Below are positions 45,555 to 58,860 of a DNA stretch of 64,000 nucleotides, piece after piece. The notes beneath the pieces were generated by a model. The model was not told the DNA's origin. It worked only from the letters and a program-made list of their open reading frames with translations, and did not search any database. Positions within the stretch are counted from its first letter, which is position 1. Each line of letters starts with the position of its first letter. The translations under genes and the position numbers were made by a program. The stretch covers positions 3,906,501 through 3,970,500 of the forward strand of contig NC_067295.1 of assembly GCF_020740795.1 (NCBI RefSeq). The letters run 5' to 3'. The DNA is from Apus apus (taxonomy: Eukaryota; Chordata; Aves; Apodiformes; Apodidae).

Positions 45555-47965
45555 TCCTTGTGGTACGAGGGTCCTTCTGCAGCAGCTTACAGATGCAGCT
45601 CTGGGTGAGGCTGCCCACGGGAAGGCTGGAGTGCAAGAGGAGGACCAGGACTCTACAACTGTCCTCGATTTGCTTTTTGACGCCTTGCTGCCCCTGCACT
45701 GCAGTGGATGACAGGACGTCCAAGGGTGGTGCATGCTTCTCCCACTGCCCTGGCTGGGACCATCATTCCTGATCCCTTCCCCAGTCTCATCTTGTACCCT
45801 GCTCCACCCTTTTTAAGAGCTTTCCTGTTTCTTTGTCCCCTCTGGCAGGGGGCAGGAAGGGGGTGCCCCCCCCTTGGGGACTGTAGGCAGGCTCCTCTGT
45901 TCCTCTAGGCTGGCAGCCCTGTGAGACCTTTCACGGTGGCAGGCAGAGGGCTTGAAACACCTTTGGGACTTAAAGATTGGTATATGGGGCAGGCCCGGGC
46001 TTTGCTGTTGGCTGTGGCCACCTGAGATGCTGGCATGTCAGGCTGGAAACAAGTTCCCAGCTCTGGGGGTGGGAGGGCAAAGGCAGCATAAGCACCCAGG
46101 AGCGGGATTCCAAGCACAATGCGCTGCTAGGAGTTAAGTTCCCTGGTGCCAGACCCTAAGACAGGTGCCTTTCTGCTGCTGGGCTACCACCACGCTGCCC
46201 CCGCCCAGCTCTGGGGTGGGAAGCAGCTCCAGCAAAGGGCTGACACCACCAGCAGTTCCCTGTGAGTCCTGGGGGGAGAACCTTGAAGAAAAGGACTCTT
46301 GCCCTTGCTCATGCAGCAGATTTACTGCCCAGCTCTGGCACCATGATTCTGGCAGAAGGTCCCCAGGGCTGACCCAGCAGCACAGGGCCTTTACCAGGAG
46401 GAGAATTTGCTGTTGCCCTCTCCCAGGGGCTACAGCCAGGTCAATGCTTCTGTGCCTCCCTTCGTCCCTGCAAGCTGGGAACAGTGGGTTTGTGCTACCC
46501 AGGATCTGAGCAGGCTGGGCAGTGTGGGGTGCCAGGCTGGAGGTGTGGCTGACACCAGGCACAGAGGACACCTTGGCACCGTGTCCTGGTCCTCTCCCTC
46601 CAGCTCTGCCAGGCCATTGCAAGGCCACCCCGTTGCCTGCCCAGCTCAGAGCACCTCACAAGTGCGTGTTGCTGACACGCCCGCGGGCCATGACAGGCAG
46701 GGGAGCCTCCCTTTGGGGGGGATGTCAGTCTTGAATGTCCCAGAAACAGCCCTGCTCTCTGCTGCCGACAGCACCGGTGGCAGCAGCGATGAGGTGGCAG
46801 CTCCACCGTGCGGCTGGCTGTCCCCTGCACACCCGGCCTCCTGCTTGCCAGGTCCTTCCTCTGCTTTTAGCGACATGCACGGGATAAACCCGACCTGATT
46901 TCCACTTATAGACAGATACTGAGACCTAGTTTAGCTGAACTCCAGTACAAGAGCCTGCTACAAAGCCCTGCATCACACCCTGCACTGAAACCAGCAGGGC
47001 TGGGCTCTGGCAGCAGACCAGACACTCACATGGCATCTCACAACAACAGTGCTCTGAGGACTGCAGTGCTAAAAAAGGGACATTTAACAGGGTTCGCCTT
47101 AAACCTCAGATACTTCACTGCTGCCGTTTTGGTTTCTGTGCTCAGTCTTGCACTTTGCAGGAGAGAGATGTCAATAACCCCTGCAGGGGAGATACTCCAC
47201 TACTGATTTCAAAGCAGCCTGGCCTCCCTTTTCCAGGGCAAGATGGACACAGCCCCTTCACCCAGACACTAGTGCCTTGCTTCTCTGCTAGGCCACGCTC
47301 ATGCCAACGGCCTGGGGTGCTGCCTGACCAGGGACTGGGAACAATGCATCATCCCTCCTGCACTGACTCAGCTGCACCAGGCAGGCAAGCAAAGGCTCAG
47401 GGCCCCACAGGGCTCCTGGTGATTCACCCCTTTGAATCAAGTAGGTTTGTTGGCCTGTCATCCTCCACGGAGCTCAGCAGGTTTGTAGGGTGGGAAATGG
47501 GCTGTCTAGAGCCCCTAGGCAAAGTGCAGGCACTCCTTACTCCCCTCTGCCTGGCAGCCAGGGCTCAGGGGGGGCTTGGTTTGCACTAGACAGTATCAGG
47601 GCTGCACCCTGGCAAGTTCCAGTAGTACCCACACAATCCTCTGCTCCCCACTGGCACCCCTGGAGGTGGGAAACAGCCCCAGAGCTGTGTGCTGCTCACA
47701 GTGCAGTCAGGTATTGAGACAGACTGCAAATGAACCCAGCTATTTACTAGTGTGCATGAGGGCTTGTGCTCCTCCTGGGAGGAGCAGTGGGATGTATTTA
47801 CTTCCTCCATTTGTTAATACTGTACAGCTCAAATGTGTATAAACTCCTCACACAGACACAGAACTCAGCATGGCGCCTGTTTGACACGGGGCTGATGTAT
47901 GTTAAGAAATGCTCTTGTTGTCAACAATAAACTGGATCAATAAATCTCTCTAAGCTCCTGTCTGG
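45555..47965 (+). other. RADIL: RADIL 3' UTR (about 2.4 kb)
   Basis: After the TAG at 45552-45554 there is no further coding exon. The first good poly(A) signals on the plus strand are at 47926 and 47939, which suggests a long 3' UTR. Several CTGCC/CAGGC-rich stretches but no clear repeat family are seen. Confidence 0.55.
47926..47944 (+). terminator. RADIL: RADIL polyadenylation signals (two AATAAA)
   Basis: AATAAA occurs at 47926-47931 and 47939-47944, followed by a T/GT-rich segment (CTCCTGTCTGGTAGCTGTCT) that could serve as the downstream element. These are the only canonical plus-strand signals after the RADIL stop. Confidence 0.7.
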
Positions 47966-48179
47966 TAGCTGTCTCTTGGATCTCAACACGTTCACCCTGA
48001 TGGTAAGACAGAAGAGCAGCAAGGGCTCACAGAAGACTTCATAGACTCACTTCTGCTTTCTCCACCTTGCCTGGCTGATCTGCTGGGAGCAGAGAGGCAT
48101 GAGAAGCAGCACGTGTCTAGTCAGGGTGCAGGGAGGGAGAAGTACTTCTCCAAAGGGGCATGGTGTGTGCTTGCAGAGT

Positions 48180-48185
48180 TTTAAT
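48180..48185 (-). terminator. AP5Z1: AP5Z1 polyadenylation signal candidate (ATTAAA)
   Basis: On the minus strand ATTAAA is read from 48185 to 48180, about 290 bases after the AP5Z1 stop. No AATAAA is found on that strand between 48472 and 47945. The AP5Z1 3' UTR would thus be about 300 bases. Confidence 0.45.
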
Positions 48186-48472
48186 GCATGCACTCACCAT
48201 CCTGCCACATTCACGCTAATACACTGGGATTTTCAATCCATAATGGACAGGGAGAGATAAGACAAGTTTAGGATGCAGAAAAGCAACAGGCTCTAGGAGA
48301 CATAAATACAAACAGCCTCAGACTAGAAGAGCAGACCCAGCTCTACTTGTTTTCCGTTTCATTCACAAGCATTTGTCCCTCATTTCCAGTTCAGAGCAGG
48401 GCCTCAGCCTGAGCGTCAGCAATTTCCCATGAGTGACAACAAGGGTTGAAGCCTCTCGGAAACACTAGGCCC

Positions 48473-51400
48473 TCAGCCTGGCATGAAGCCAGGAGCTGGC
48501 TCTAGGAGACGGGTGACCATCCTCAGGGCAAAAGGCAGGGTGTCATTCACCTCTCTCTGAAACCGTGTGCTGGCCACGTCTACAGGCGGCGTGAACACAA
48601 ACTGAGCCACACTTGGCATTTTCAGCAGGTTCATGAGCTCAGTTGCCTGGGTAAGGATCTCCTCAAGGTCCTCCTGGCAGTAAACAGAGGTGATAGCAGG
48701 ACTCTGCACAAATGTCCTCATCTTGGACAGGAACATGGACACTCTGCAGGAGAGGAGGACACAGACATCAGCTGGCAGGACCTTTGCACCCAGTAAGGTC
48801 ACTACTTAAGATTGTGCACTTCAAAAGACTGTTGCAGTTGAACACCAGATGCTGCCCAACCCCTCCTCCTGATGCACAGAGCGTCAGTGAGCGGATGAAT
48901 CCCACTTCCCCAAATGAAGCTCCTCCAGAGCCTGCTTCCCTTGTACTATCTCAGTTTCAGGTTCCATCAGTTGTCAAGCCTGATTATTTAACACCAGCCA
49001 ACATCTGCGTTGGGACCCATCAGATCTGCACGGCTCAGCCCTTTGCCCTTCCCTGCTCTCCTCACCTGGGGATCAAGTCCTGGCTGCGAGCTGCCAACTT
49101 GGTCAAGGTGGCCATAAGTACACTGATGGCCCGGGGGGCGTATCTGGGGGTGCTGGCCAGTGGTCTGAGCTGGGTGATTTCAAATAACACAGTCTCCAGG
49201 GTCTCAAAGAACCGGCTGATCTGCTCCACAGTGCAGCGCTTGTCATAGGACACTGACATGTACTCTCCAATAGCCCAGACCTGAAACAGAGGCACGCAGG
49301 TTCAGGGCAAGCAGAAGGAAAGGGGATTTGATCATTTTTAGGGAATAACAAATCAGATTAGCTAATGCTAGGATAGAGGAGAGGAGGAAAGGGAAGGTGA
49401 CCAACAGATGGCACCGAAGTTGGAGGAACCTGTGGCAAAAGCAGGTAGGCCCTGCTTACCATGTGGGTGAAGATGACTTCCTTGTTCTGGATGTTGCTGA
49501 CTGTTTCCGAGAACTCCAGAATCTCCGTGGACTGTTCCACAATGAGGGCAGGGTGCAGCTTGCAGAGCATCACCAGCTGTGAGCTCAGCACCCTGGAGCA
49601 GAGAGATGGGCAGAGCTCAGACCATGGGAAGGGTGGCTATCACCAAATGGAGGAGGAGCTGGCAGCACCCAGCAGAGCTCAAAGTGCTGTTCCAATTCTG
49701 CACCCTCCAAAGATGTGTCACAGCAGGAACTGGGCCGTAACTGAAGAGGTTCTTGGGCTGCCCTGGGATTCCAGGCTGCAGCCAGTGGAAGGGCTGGCAG
49801 CTTGGCTGGGCCCCCTGTCCCACCTCACCTGTACACTTCATCTTTAAATGCTGGGATGTCATAGAGTTGGTCACTCCTCTGCAGCAGCAGCACCACCAGC
49901 TGGTTTATCAGTAGTCCATCTGCAAACTGAGGAATAGCCCTTGCTTCAGTAACACCAGTGACTTGCAGCAGCCAAACCCCAAACTAACCAGAAACAGCCT
50001 GATCTATCAGGAGAGAGCAGTGCACAGAGCAGGTATCAGGCTGAGAGAACAGTGTGAAGCCTGACACTGCACCCTAGAGCTTTTCTGTTTCTCCAGATTC
50101 AGCCAGTTCAGAGCTGGTTCATGCCAGACCATCTCACCCTCCCCTCATCCACCCTTCTGTTGAAGCTGCAGTGTCATAACACATTTACTGTTACAAGTCT
50201 TTCTGTAACAAGAGATCCCCACAGCATTACTAGGAGCCAAACTCCCCCACGAGGGCCTACCTCTGCCACCACCTTGAAAAAGAGCTCCAGTAAGACAGGC
50301 ACAGTCTCTGCACATTGCACCACCCTTGGGCTGCTGGCCAGGGATCCTAGCAGCTGCCGAAGTGGAATCAGCCTGTGGGCAACAGAGAAGTTACTGCTGA
50401 AGGCTTGTTCCCAACTGCTCTCCTGGCTGCCCTTCTCTATGCCCCCAAGGCCTCTGGGTGCTTGGCAAAGCTAACCCAGGGAAGATCTAACTCACCTCAC
50501 CCCAGCTGAGAGCAGCTATGCCTTTCCCAGCAATGCCAGTGCTGCCTCCCAGAGCTGGATGGCTGAACCAAAACCCTGTGGCAGTCTCCTACCTCTCTGG
50601 GGCATCCTCGGGAGTGGATTTGGTGCGGAGAAGATACTGGAACATGTTCTTGTAGAGGGGATGGTGAAAGGCTTCCAGGCAGGTGGCCGGCTCCCTGGCT
50701 GGGTTGCAGGAAGCCTTCTCAGAGGTAGGAGGAACAGATGACCTAGGAGGAGGCATACACAGAACATGCTGCATTATGAAAATGAGCCAGGATATAATGG
50801 AATCCTGAACAACGAAATAACTTTCCACTGAAACAGGGACAGCAAGCTGGTCTAATCCAGGCTCTCCGGAAGCCAACCAGGATGACAGAAACGATAAGCT
50901 CAGACCCCTCAGGCTTGGGCAATAGTTCCAGAATTGCTTCTGTATCACTCCTAAGAAAGGGGAAAAATGGAGCTCTGTACCCCTCAGTCACTGAAGCCCA
51001 CCAACATCTTGACTCTAGGATGAGTCCCTTTTCTAAGCACGCCAGAAAGAGCTGCTGAAGTTAGGGAAGATAAGGAAGATCAGACGTACAGCTGTGAGAG
51101 CCAGTTCCAGTCCTATCCCATCTTCCTGGAGACTCTCAGTTCCTAATGATCTGAGGAAGGAACCTCTCTGTATGCCTCCAGGAGAGGAAAGCCAGAAAAG
51201 AGGAGTAAGAGCAGGGAGGGGAGACCAGGCAGCCCACACCTCCATGTTGAGGTGGTGGCTCATGACAGACACTCCAGGCTGTGGCAAGAATTTGGAGCTA
51301 GATTTGGAGAGAGGAATGACCAGAGCTCCCTGAGCCCCAAAGACAGTGCTGTACTGAGGTGTTAGAGCTGGTCACCTTCTCTTCCCATGCACAGCACATT

Positions 51401-54400
51401 ACCAGGAAAAACAGGCTGACATCTGTGCAGCTTTGTGCTAACCTGACTGTAGCAGATGCCTCTCACCCTGTGATAGCAGCAGCCAGAGGGCAGCTGAAGC
51501 TCAGGGAAGCGTGTACGAGGCTGTGGTCAATGTCAACAGCCTGATTAGCAAGTGAGAGGAAGGAGAGGCAGTGTTACCTCAGCTGGATGTCCAGAGCTGC
51601 AGTTAAACAGGGCAGGTCGAGCAGCAAAAGGAAGATCTCAACAGCTGTGCTTGCATCCAACAGAAACGGGAGAAGGTCCACAAACTCAGAGATAAGAGGT
51701 GGGCTGTTCCATGCCAGGAACTACAAGGAACAAGCAAACTCCTGCACCATCCCTGCTACTCCAGCACACACCCATATGATTCTCACACTGTGACCCAAAA
51801 GGGAAAGGGAAAAGAAAAACACTTCTGAAAAGCAAAAACAGAGAAGTCTCAGGGTTTGGCGAAAACCTGGGAGGCTGCTGGCAGCTGTTTCAGTGGCTGG
51901 CAAGCTGCAATTTACTAAAGTTTTCCAAAAGCAAAGTGCTGTGTCCTGACTGTTCACTGCTTCCCAACCCACTGGCAGTAGCAGCAATGCAGACTCTCCT
52001 TCACTGGCAGTGCTAACCACACCCAGAACCCTCTTCCCTCTTCAAACACACTTGCTTTTGTAACAGCTCTTTTTGCCCATGCTCTGCCTAGCACTGCCAC
52101 GGGGGGACAGAGAGGGCTGTGGGTTGCACTGAAAGGCAAACAGAAGGTTCTGGGGCACAGAAAGGAATGTGCAGCAGGCTCTCTCCTGTGCTGCACCAGC
52201 AAGCTGTACCTTGAAGAGATTTGGGAAGCTCTGCCTGAATATGCTGGAGGTCTCAGTGAAGAGCTGGCTGTTGTCTTTGCAGAACTGGACAAATTCAAAG
52301 GCCAAGAACGGGCTGTGGAAGAGCTGAGCTGGGATATCAGTGAACAAATGTTTGTAGATTGCATCTGAGTCCACAGCTGCTGTTTCACCTGGGAGGACAC
52401 AGAACATAACTGAGCACAGCCCACCCAGCAGCCTTACCAACCAGGGCTCCAAGGGGCTAAGCTAAATTTGGGTTATGCTTTTCTAAAGAGCTGGGGACAG
52501 CCGAGCTCCTGGGTTTCCTGGAGTGGGATCACCCATCCCAGAGCACAGCCAAGGCTGAATTACCAACTCTGGCAGCCACCAAACTGCCAGGACAAAAGAC
52601 TGTGCTGAGACTAAATTGTGGAGGAGGGGGTGAGAGCTGATGACTTACTGTGGTTCAGGAAGAACTGGGCAATGGGCAGCAATGCCCTGGCATAAGTGGC
52701 ATCCCCACAGATTCTGCCATGCAGGATTTTCAGGGAGGAGACTGCACGGTACACGTAGGAGGAGTCCTGTTTGCAGATGAGGTCCATGATTTTCACTGCC
52801 TCAATGAGACACTGCAGGAGAGCAGAGAGCCAGATCAGAGTGAGGGCAGCCACAGCTCTCAGAGATTCAGTCCCACCTCTGCATACTTACAGCCTTCTGC
52901 AGATCTCCATCATCTTTCTTCAGAGGTCCTGCCAGAGAAAGAAGTCCAGGGCTGGTCACTGACTTGCACCAGTGTCACAGAATCACAGAACTACCAAGGC
53001 TGGAAAAGACCTTTAAGATCATCCAGTCCAGCCTATGACCAACACCACCACATTGGCTAGACCATGGCACTAAGTGCCACATCCAGCCTTTCCCTGAACA
53101 CATCTGGGGATGGTGCCTTCACCACCTCCCTGGGAAGTCCATTCCAATGTCTAATCACCCTCTCTGTGAGGAAGTACTTCCTAATATCCAAACTAAACCT
53201 CCCCTGGAGCTGCAACTGGTTCCATGCCTAAAGCTGGGAGTGAGATCCCAGCCCAAGGAGGCAGTGTGCCAGAGACATTTTCCAGGACAATAGCAAGAGG
53301 GCTGCAGGGAGAGTGCACAGGGAGACTCACGCCGGTTGCTCTGCTCGAGCAGCCGCTGGCAGTACTCGAAGGCCTTCTCCCGCAGACGGTCCTTGGGGGG
53401 AAGGAGGTGACTGGATGTGGATGCAGTGGAGACCACAGATGTTACAGACTTCTCCATTCCTGATTTGTCACCTACAGAATAAAGGTTACCACGGATCAGC
53501 TCGTGTCACGGGCAGTACAACCCACACAGCTGCCCAGCGAGAGCCAGCGCGCTGTCTGTCCCCAGGTGACACTCTAGGGGTGTTACAACACTAAGGAGAT
53601 GCCATCTCCTGCCACACAGGCCTTTTACCTCAGGGACCCACAGGGTTTTGTCTGAAACCAGGGGACCCAATGAATAATTCCTCATGGATCAATAACAATC
53701 AGTCAGGAGGTTTTGTGATATTTCTTCCCAAAGCTTCCCTGCTCCCAGCTCAAGAGCTCTGCACTCTAGCCCATACTGCTGCCACTGGCTGTGTTGCTGG
53801 TGCAGCCACCTAATCCTCTCAGAGCACACAGCCCTCCTGGGGGTGCAGCCCCCACTGGCCCACAGCCCTTCAGTTCCCACCTGGATTGGGGGTTTTCAGC
53901 TCCTTGCCCCCGTAGCACAGCAGCCAGTTTCGCAGCATGGAGAAGGCCTGCACGTTGAGCCACTGGTCCTGTGTGTAGGACTGACCCACTGACAGCACCG
54001 TGAAGAAGTCTGTGGCAATGGCACCATCCACCTCTGTGACAGGACCAGGCTGCAAGAGATGCAGCAGGTCAGATCCCCAGGGAGAGGCTACATGAGATGA
54101 CAAGGAAAACATGGAGCCCATGGAGACAGGCAGCCCTTGTTGTGTCCTATGGGACCTGCAGGGAGGCAGTTTTTCAGAGGGAAAAAAGCCAAATGCCTTG
54201 GATCCTTTTCTCCAGGTGAAACACTCCAAACTTCCCCTCTCTCTGACACAGGCCTCATTTGCAATCAGCTTTTACATGGTGACCAAAAGACTCTCCCCTC
54301 AAAACTACTTCAAGGATCAAAGCTCTACAGCAGAACCCCTAAGTCCTTGGGTTATAAATCGCTCCTACTTTTCTTATGTTCCTTGACCACTTACCCCACA

Positions 54401-57400
54401 AAAAGTGACAAAGAACAGCAGCCCTTTGAGGTTACCATGTCTCAAAAAAAGCTGTTTCTGAGAAACCAAAACAGCAGGTACCTGACTAGCAAATGCCCCT
54501 GAGATGACCACAGCAATTCAGCACCCACCTGCCTGCTCCTGGACTTGGAGAAGAAGCCTCCAAAAGACTGAGTGACTCCTTGCTGAACACTTGCATACCT
54601 CAGCCAGTCAGCCATCTTCTTACTGACTACATTGGTCTGCTCTGTGGAAGGAAAGTCACAGGGTCATTGCCAGACCAGAGGGAGAAGCAGCCTCTGCAAC
54701 ACAGCCCTGCTACCCCTCAGTTGCTGTGCTTTTCCTCCAGCCTAGATCATAGAATGGTTTGGGTTGGAAGGGACCTTAAAGATCACCCAGTTCCAACCCC
54801 CCTGCATGGGCTGGGACACCTCCCACCAGCCCAGGTTGCTCCAAGCCCCATCCAACCTGCCCTTCAACACTTCCAGGGATAGGGCAGCCACAGCTTCCCT
54901 GGGCAACCTGGGCCAGTGTCTCACCACCCTCACAGGGAAGAATTAATGTCTAATGTCTAACCTAAATCTCCCCTCTTCCAGTTTTGATTCATTACCTCTT
55001 GTCCTCTCACTACAAGCCCTTGTAAAAAGTCCCTCCCCAGCTTTCCTGTAGGCCCCATTTAGGCACTAGAAGACCACTATAATGTCTCCTCAGCCTGTCT
55101 GTCTGATCCAAAACAGCCCAGCCCCATTTTTGAGTGGTGGAACAGATCTTACCCAATAAGTTCACTTTCCTTGTGCCCCAGATGTCACTTTTAACAGCAC
55201 TTTTAGTCCTAGTCCCAGCCAAAGCCTCCAGAGCATGTTCTGATCACTCTACAGATCACAGCCAGGTGGCAATCTCAGGCCATCCTATCTACTCACCTTC
55301 AGTTAGAGATTCTGGTGAAAGACTGATGACATTGGAGAGAACAGGAAGAAGGTACCGAGCATTCTGGCCCTCAGGCAGTCTCCTTTCCAGGGCTTTTACA
55401 ACCCGTTGCCCCACAGCAGATACTTCAGCCTTATTGCCCTTAAAATCAAAGCAGAGGTAAAGCTGGGCAGATAATCCACTAGCATTAGAGACCAACACCA
55501 TACAAACTCTTCCACCAAGCATCAATACCAATGTCAAGCACTAAAAAACCACACAGCACCAGCTATTTCACCACATTTTACAGGATCATCTGCAATGTGA
55601 ATTCACAGATCCCAGGACTTTGATGTACTTTGATGGAGCAACAGGTTTGTAAATAAGGATCACACAATGTAGGAATTAACAAGTGCAATGGATGTCTTCA
55701 AACACTATGATCCATCAATCCCAGAGCAGAGAGTACTAGCACTAACTACCCCCATGTTGTCAGTTCGATAGGTCAATTGTTAAGACTAGAAATTTATGAC
55801 CAAAAAAAGGACAGCTGTAAAATGTTCTAGGACTCTTTGGTTAGTCCATATCCTCACAGTGTGGAAAATGAAGCAGCTTCCTCTTTTGGAGGCTGTTATA
55901 GCTGCAGCTCTTGAGATGCTGTCAAACACTTCTGTCCAAGATGACAGGTGGACTCAGACGCCTGACAGGTTTTCTTTCTCTGTCAGTGTCATCATGTCAT
56001 CACAAAGGAAACCTGTGCCACTCAGGGTCTGGCACAGCTGGCTGTGAGGAAACACCAACCTCCAACACTCCCCACCTAACAGTCAGATTTGTACCAGATC
56101 ACTAGAAGGAATTAGGAAATGATGGGGTGAGCTTCCAGTGAGGAATTCATATGGAAACCTTACCCATGACTGGAGCTGCTTTCTCTGCTTCTCTTGTAAA
56201 TAGACATGGATAAATCAACCAAAGCAACTCATAGACAAGGAAGTTTAAGGTTCAGGGATGGGGAACTGTGCAGTGAAGGAAAAAAGAAAAGAGAACCCTG
56301 CTCATTCTGCAGACACCCTGTGCAGCCCAGTGCCAATGACGGGGCTGCTCATCCATGTTGCTGACACATCTCTTGTTGCTCAGAGGAAAACCAGACTGAA
56401 CTCCAAACAGTAGGAGGTTTCAAGCTCCTCATGCAACACCAGAGACTGTGTTTTCTGGGAAATCAAAAGCTTTACAAAAAGAACATCAGCTTCGCAGAGC
56501 CAAGGGAGCAGAGAGAAGGAAGATGATTTCCCCTCAAAGCAGAGACAAATGAAAACATGCAGAAGATGTTTTTAAAGGCTCTGCTTGAAGTGGGGCTGCT
56601 TTCATGAATGAGCCTGTTGCCCCCTGAGTTGGAGCAATGATACCAAAATGGCTAGAATATGACAAGTTTTAGGAACATCAAACATGGATGAAAAATTTCT
56701 TCATCATTTTAGCTGCAATCTAACAAAAATTAACAGGCAGGGTTTTTACACTGCAGAATTGCAGGGCTGTCTCAGGGCTGGATATGGGGGAGAGGTGCTT
56801 TGTAAGGCAGCACATAAGGGACATGTCACTGGTTTCCATTTCTGTGTTTTCATTTCCTCTAGCTGAGGCTCAGAGGAGTAACCACAAACACAGGAGGCAT
56901 TCCTAAGCACACAGGGAAACTCAGAATGAGAAGCTGCAGAAGGGTTCAGAAAAACATTGTATCTTAATTAGGCACCATAACAGCAAAAGAAGAAAAAGAA
57001 AAAAGCCAACAAAGGTTTCCAGCATATTGCTCAGAGGGCAGTCAGTACAGGCAGCACTCCAAAGTGGAAGGTCCTCGTGTTTCCTTCTCCATGGACAACC
57101 TAGATCCCTGTAGCACCATCCACATTCACAGCCCCACGTTTGATAGATTCTATGTATAGTTTGTTGGGTTTTTTACATTTGAACATGAAAGCCAGTACCA
57201 TTAAAAGGCAAATGTAGCAGTAACAGATTCACTCTGAAAATCTTTTGCTCAACAGGTCCAAGCAGCTCTGACTTGAAATCTATTATAGCAGGTAGCACTA
57301 AAATGTTACTTGTTGCACCCAGTTAGTTCCCAGGCTGCTTGAGGCCCTCCACCCACGCACAGCACAATTTTAAGCAGTCTTTGCTATCAAATACTAAATA

Positions 57401-58517
57401 GAAAAAAAGTTAGCATTTTTTACTACGCAAAGCAGAATATTTTGATTCCTTAAATAAACACAGAACTGCCTTTGCTTCATTCCTAGATGCTTTTGATTGA
57501 TTTTGCACTCTCCTTGAGCTCAGCAAACAGGGAATGATCAAAATGTAAATCTGTATTGACAGGGGAGGATTTCTGACTTGACAGGTCATTTACCTGAGCC
57601 AAAAGGATGGAGGACACCAGGCTCAAGAGCTTTGTATCTTGAATCTCATCACAGGAGAGGATCAGATCGTTGCAAGGCGACATCTCTCTCAGGATGGCAG
57701 CACATAACACCTGAATCTGCTCAGGGCTCTTGGCTGAGCACAGCACTGTCTGCAACAGCTCCACAAACTTGCCATCTAGCCTGCAAGAGTCACAGTCAAG
57801 CATCAGTGCAAGGCAAGAAAAGGTTCAGAGATTTGTCTCCTGCACATTCTGGGCCCTGGGACGATCAACCTCAGCACTAACCCAGACTAAGGTCATCTTA
57901 TCACCTCTACTTCTGAATTTTGCTCCTTAGAGCAGCTTGTGAGAGTGCTCGCCGGCACAAACACCTGTGACTCTCACTGCAGAAGAAGACAGGCACCTCC
58001 TGCTCAGCGATGGCAACAAACGGCGAAGAGAAACTTTACACTATACGGAGCTCAGCGATTTTCAAGCAGGGCGGGTCTTTTTTAAGCATTAAGTCCTCTT
58101 TCCCCCCAGGAAGGTGACACTTGGGCTCTTGCTGACCCGAGGCAGGAGGCAGCTCACCTGCGCGGGTACTTGGTGGCGGCGATGACGAGGTGCAGCCTCT
58201 GCAGACAGTCCGCGGCCTCGGGACCCAGCTCCGGGCCCTGCAGGAGGGCAGCGACACGCGACACGAATCTCCTCAGCTCCTCCTCCTGGATCTCCCTGGC
58301 GGGAGAGGGGAGCGGGCCTCAGGAGCCCGGCCGCGGCCGCACCGCTCGGGGCCTCCTGCAGGCCCGCCTGGGCAGCCCGGGGCTGGAGGGGGGGACATGC
58401 CCACCCCCTGAGGCAGCCCCAGGGAGCCCTGCCCCGCTCCCCCAGCTCCCGTCCCGCCGGCCCAGGGCCGCGGTACCTGGCCTGCCGGAGGAAGCTCTCG
58501 GCCGCCGCGCTGAACAT
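48473..58517 (-). CDS. AP5Z1: AP5Z1, zeta subunit of adaptor protein complex 5, complete
   Basis: Exons in gene order: 58517-58477, 58295-58158, 57780-57594, 55438-55297, 54641-54529, 54049-53881, 53471-53331, 52928-52891, 52811-52649, 52388-52210, 51720-51578, 50742-50593, 50372-50261, 49926-49829, 49592-49460, 49280-49066 and 48743-48473. All 16 introns are GT-AG and the frame is unbroken: 2433 nt, 810 aa (human about 807). Conserved blocks include the start [101 protein letters not shown] and [11 protein letters not shown]. Family knowledge: AP5Z1 is an alpha-solenoid large subunit of AP-5, which works with SPG11 and SPG15 on late endosomes/lysosomes in cargo retrieval. Human loss causes spastic paraplegia 48. 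The start is fixed by homology and lies in a CpG island. The gene runs tail to tail with RADIL. Confidence 0.97.
52976..53228 (-). mobile_element. CR1 LINE 3' end in AP5Z1 intron 7
   Basis: The plus strand begins CACAGAATCACAGAACTACC, then AAGGCTGGAAAAGACCTTTA and AAGATCATCCAGTCCAGCC, and goes on to CATTCCAATGTCTAATCACC. This is the reverse complement of a CR1 3' end of an older subfamily. It fills about 253 of the 402 intron bases, and its 3' terminus is 48 bp upstream of the exon 8 acceptor. Confidence 0.93.
54746..55125 (-). mobile_element. CR1 LINE 3' end in AP5Z1 intron 4
   Basis: The plus strand begins ATCATAGAATGGTTTGGGTT, then GGAAGGGACCTTAAAGATCA and CCCAGTTCCAACCCCCCTGC, the classic reverse complement of a CR1 3' end. 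It continues to the 5' truncation near 55125 (CCAAAACAGCCCAGCCCC). It shares the gene's orientation. Confidence 0.95.
55439..57593 (-). other. AP5Z1: AP5Z1 intron 3 (2.2 kb)
   Basis: This is the longest AP5Z1 intron. It is AT-richer than the rest, with no exon-like or repeat block that I can assign. The canonical acceptor TTTGATTTTAAG lies at the exon 4 side. Confidence 0.7.
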
Positions 58518-58860
58518 CCCGGCCGCTCCCTCAAAACGCTCCCCCAGGGCCGGGCGGTCCGGCCGGGCCGGCTCCGGGGGGGACGCGGCTGCTGCTGCAC
58601 CAAGGTTCCGGCTGGCGGGGAACAGCCAGCCCGGCCCTGCCCACGGACAGGGGGCTGATGGCGAAGTCTTGTCTAGCGGCTGCTGATTGTTTTCTTTCGA
58701 GGCTATAGCGCTGTTGTTGCCCCCCTCAGGACTACGCGCCGAGGTGAGGACGGCGCCCAGCCCGGGCCAGGCAGCAGCGCAGCCCTCGGGCACCAAGCCC
58801 AGAGGTACCATCACTGCCCGGCCCGGGGGGGTTTGCCAGAGCCGGGCAGGAGAAGATGCC
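58150..58860. promoter_or_regulatory. AP5Z1: AP5Z1 CpG-island promoter
   Basis: CpG density is high from exon 2 through exon 1 and about 340 bp upstream of the start codon. The island drops sharply after about 58860. It may be bidirectional, but the plus-strand side shows no recognisable gene. Large open frames on both strands across it are due to base composition. Confidence 0.7.
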
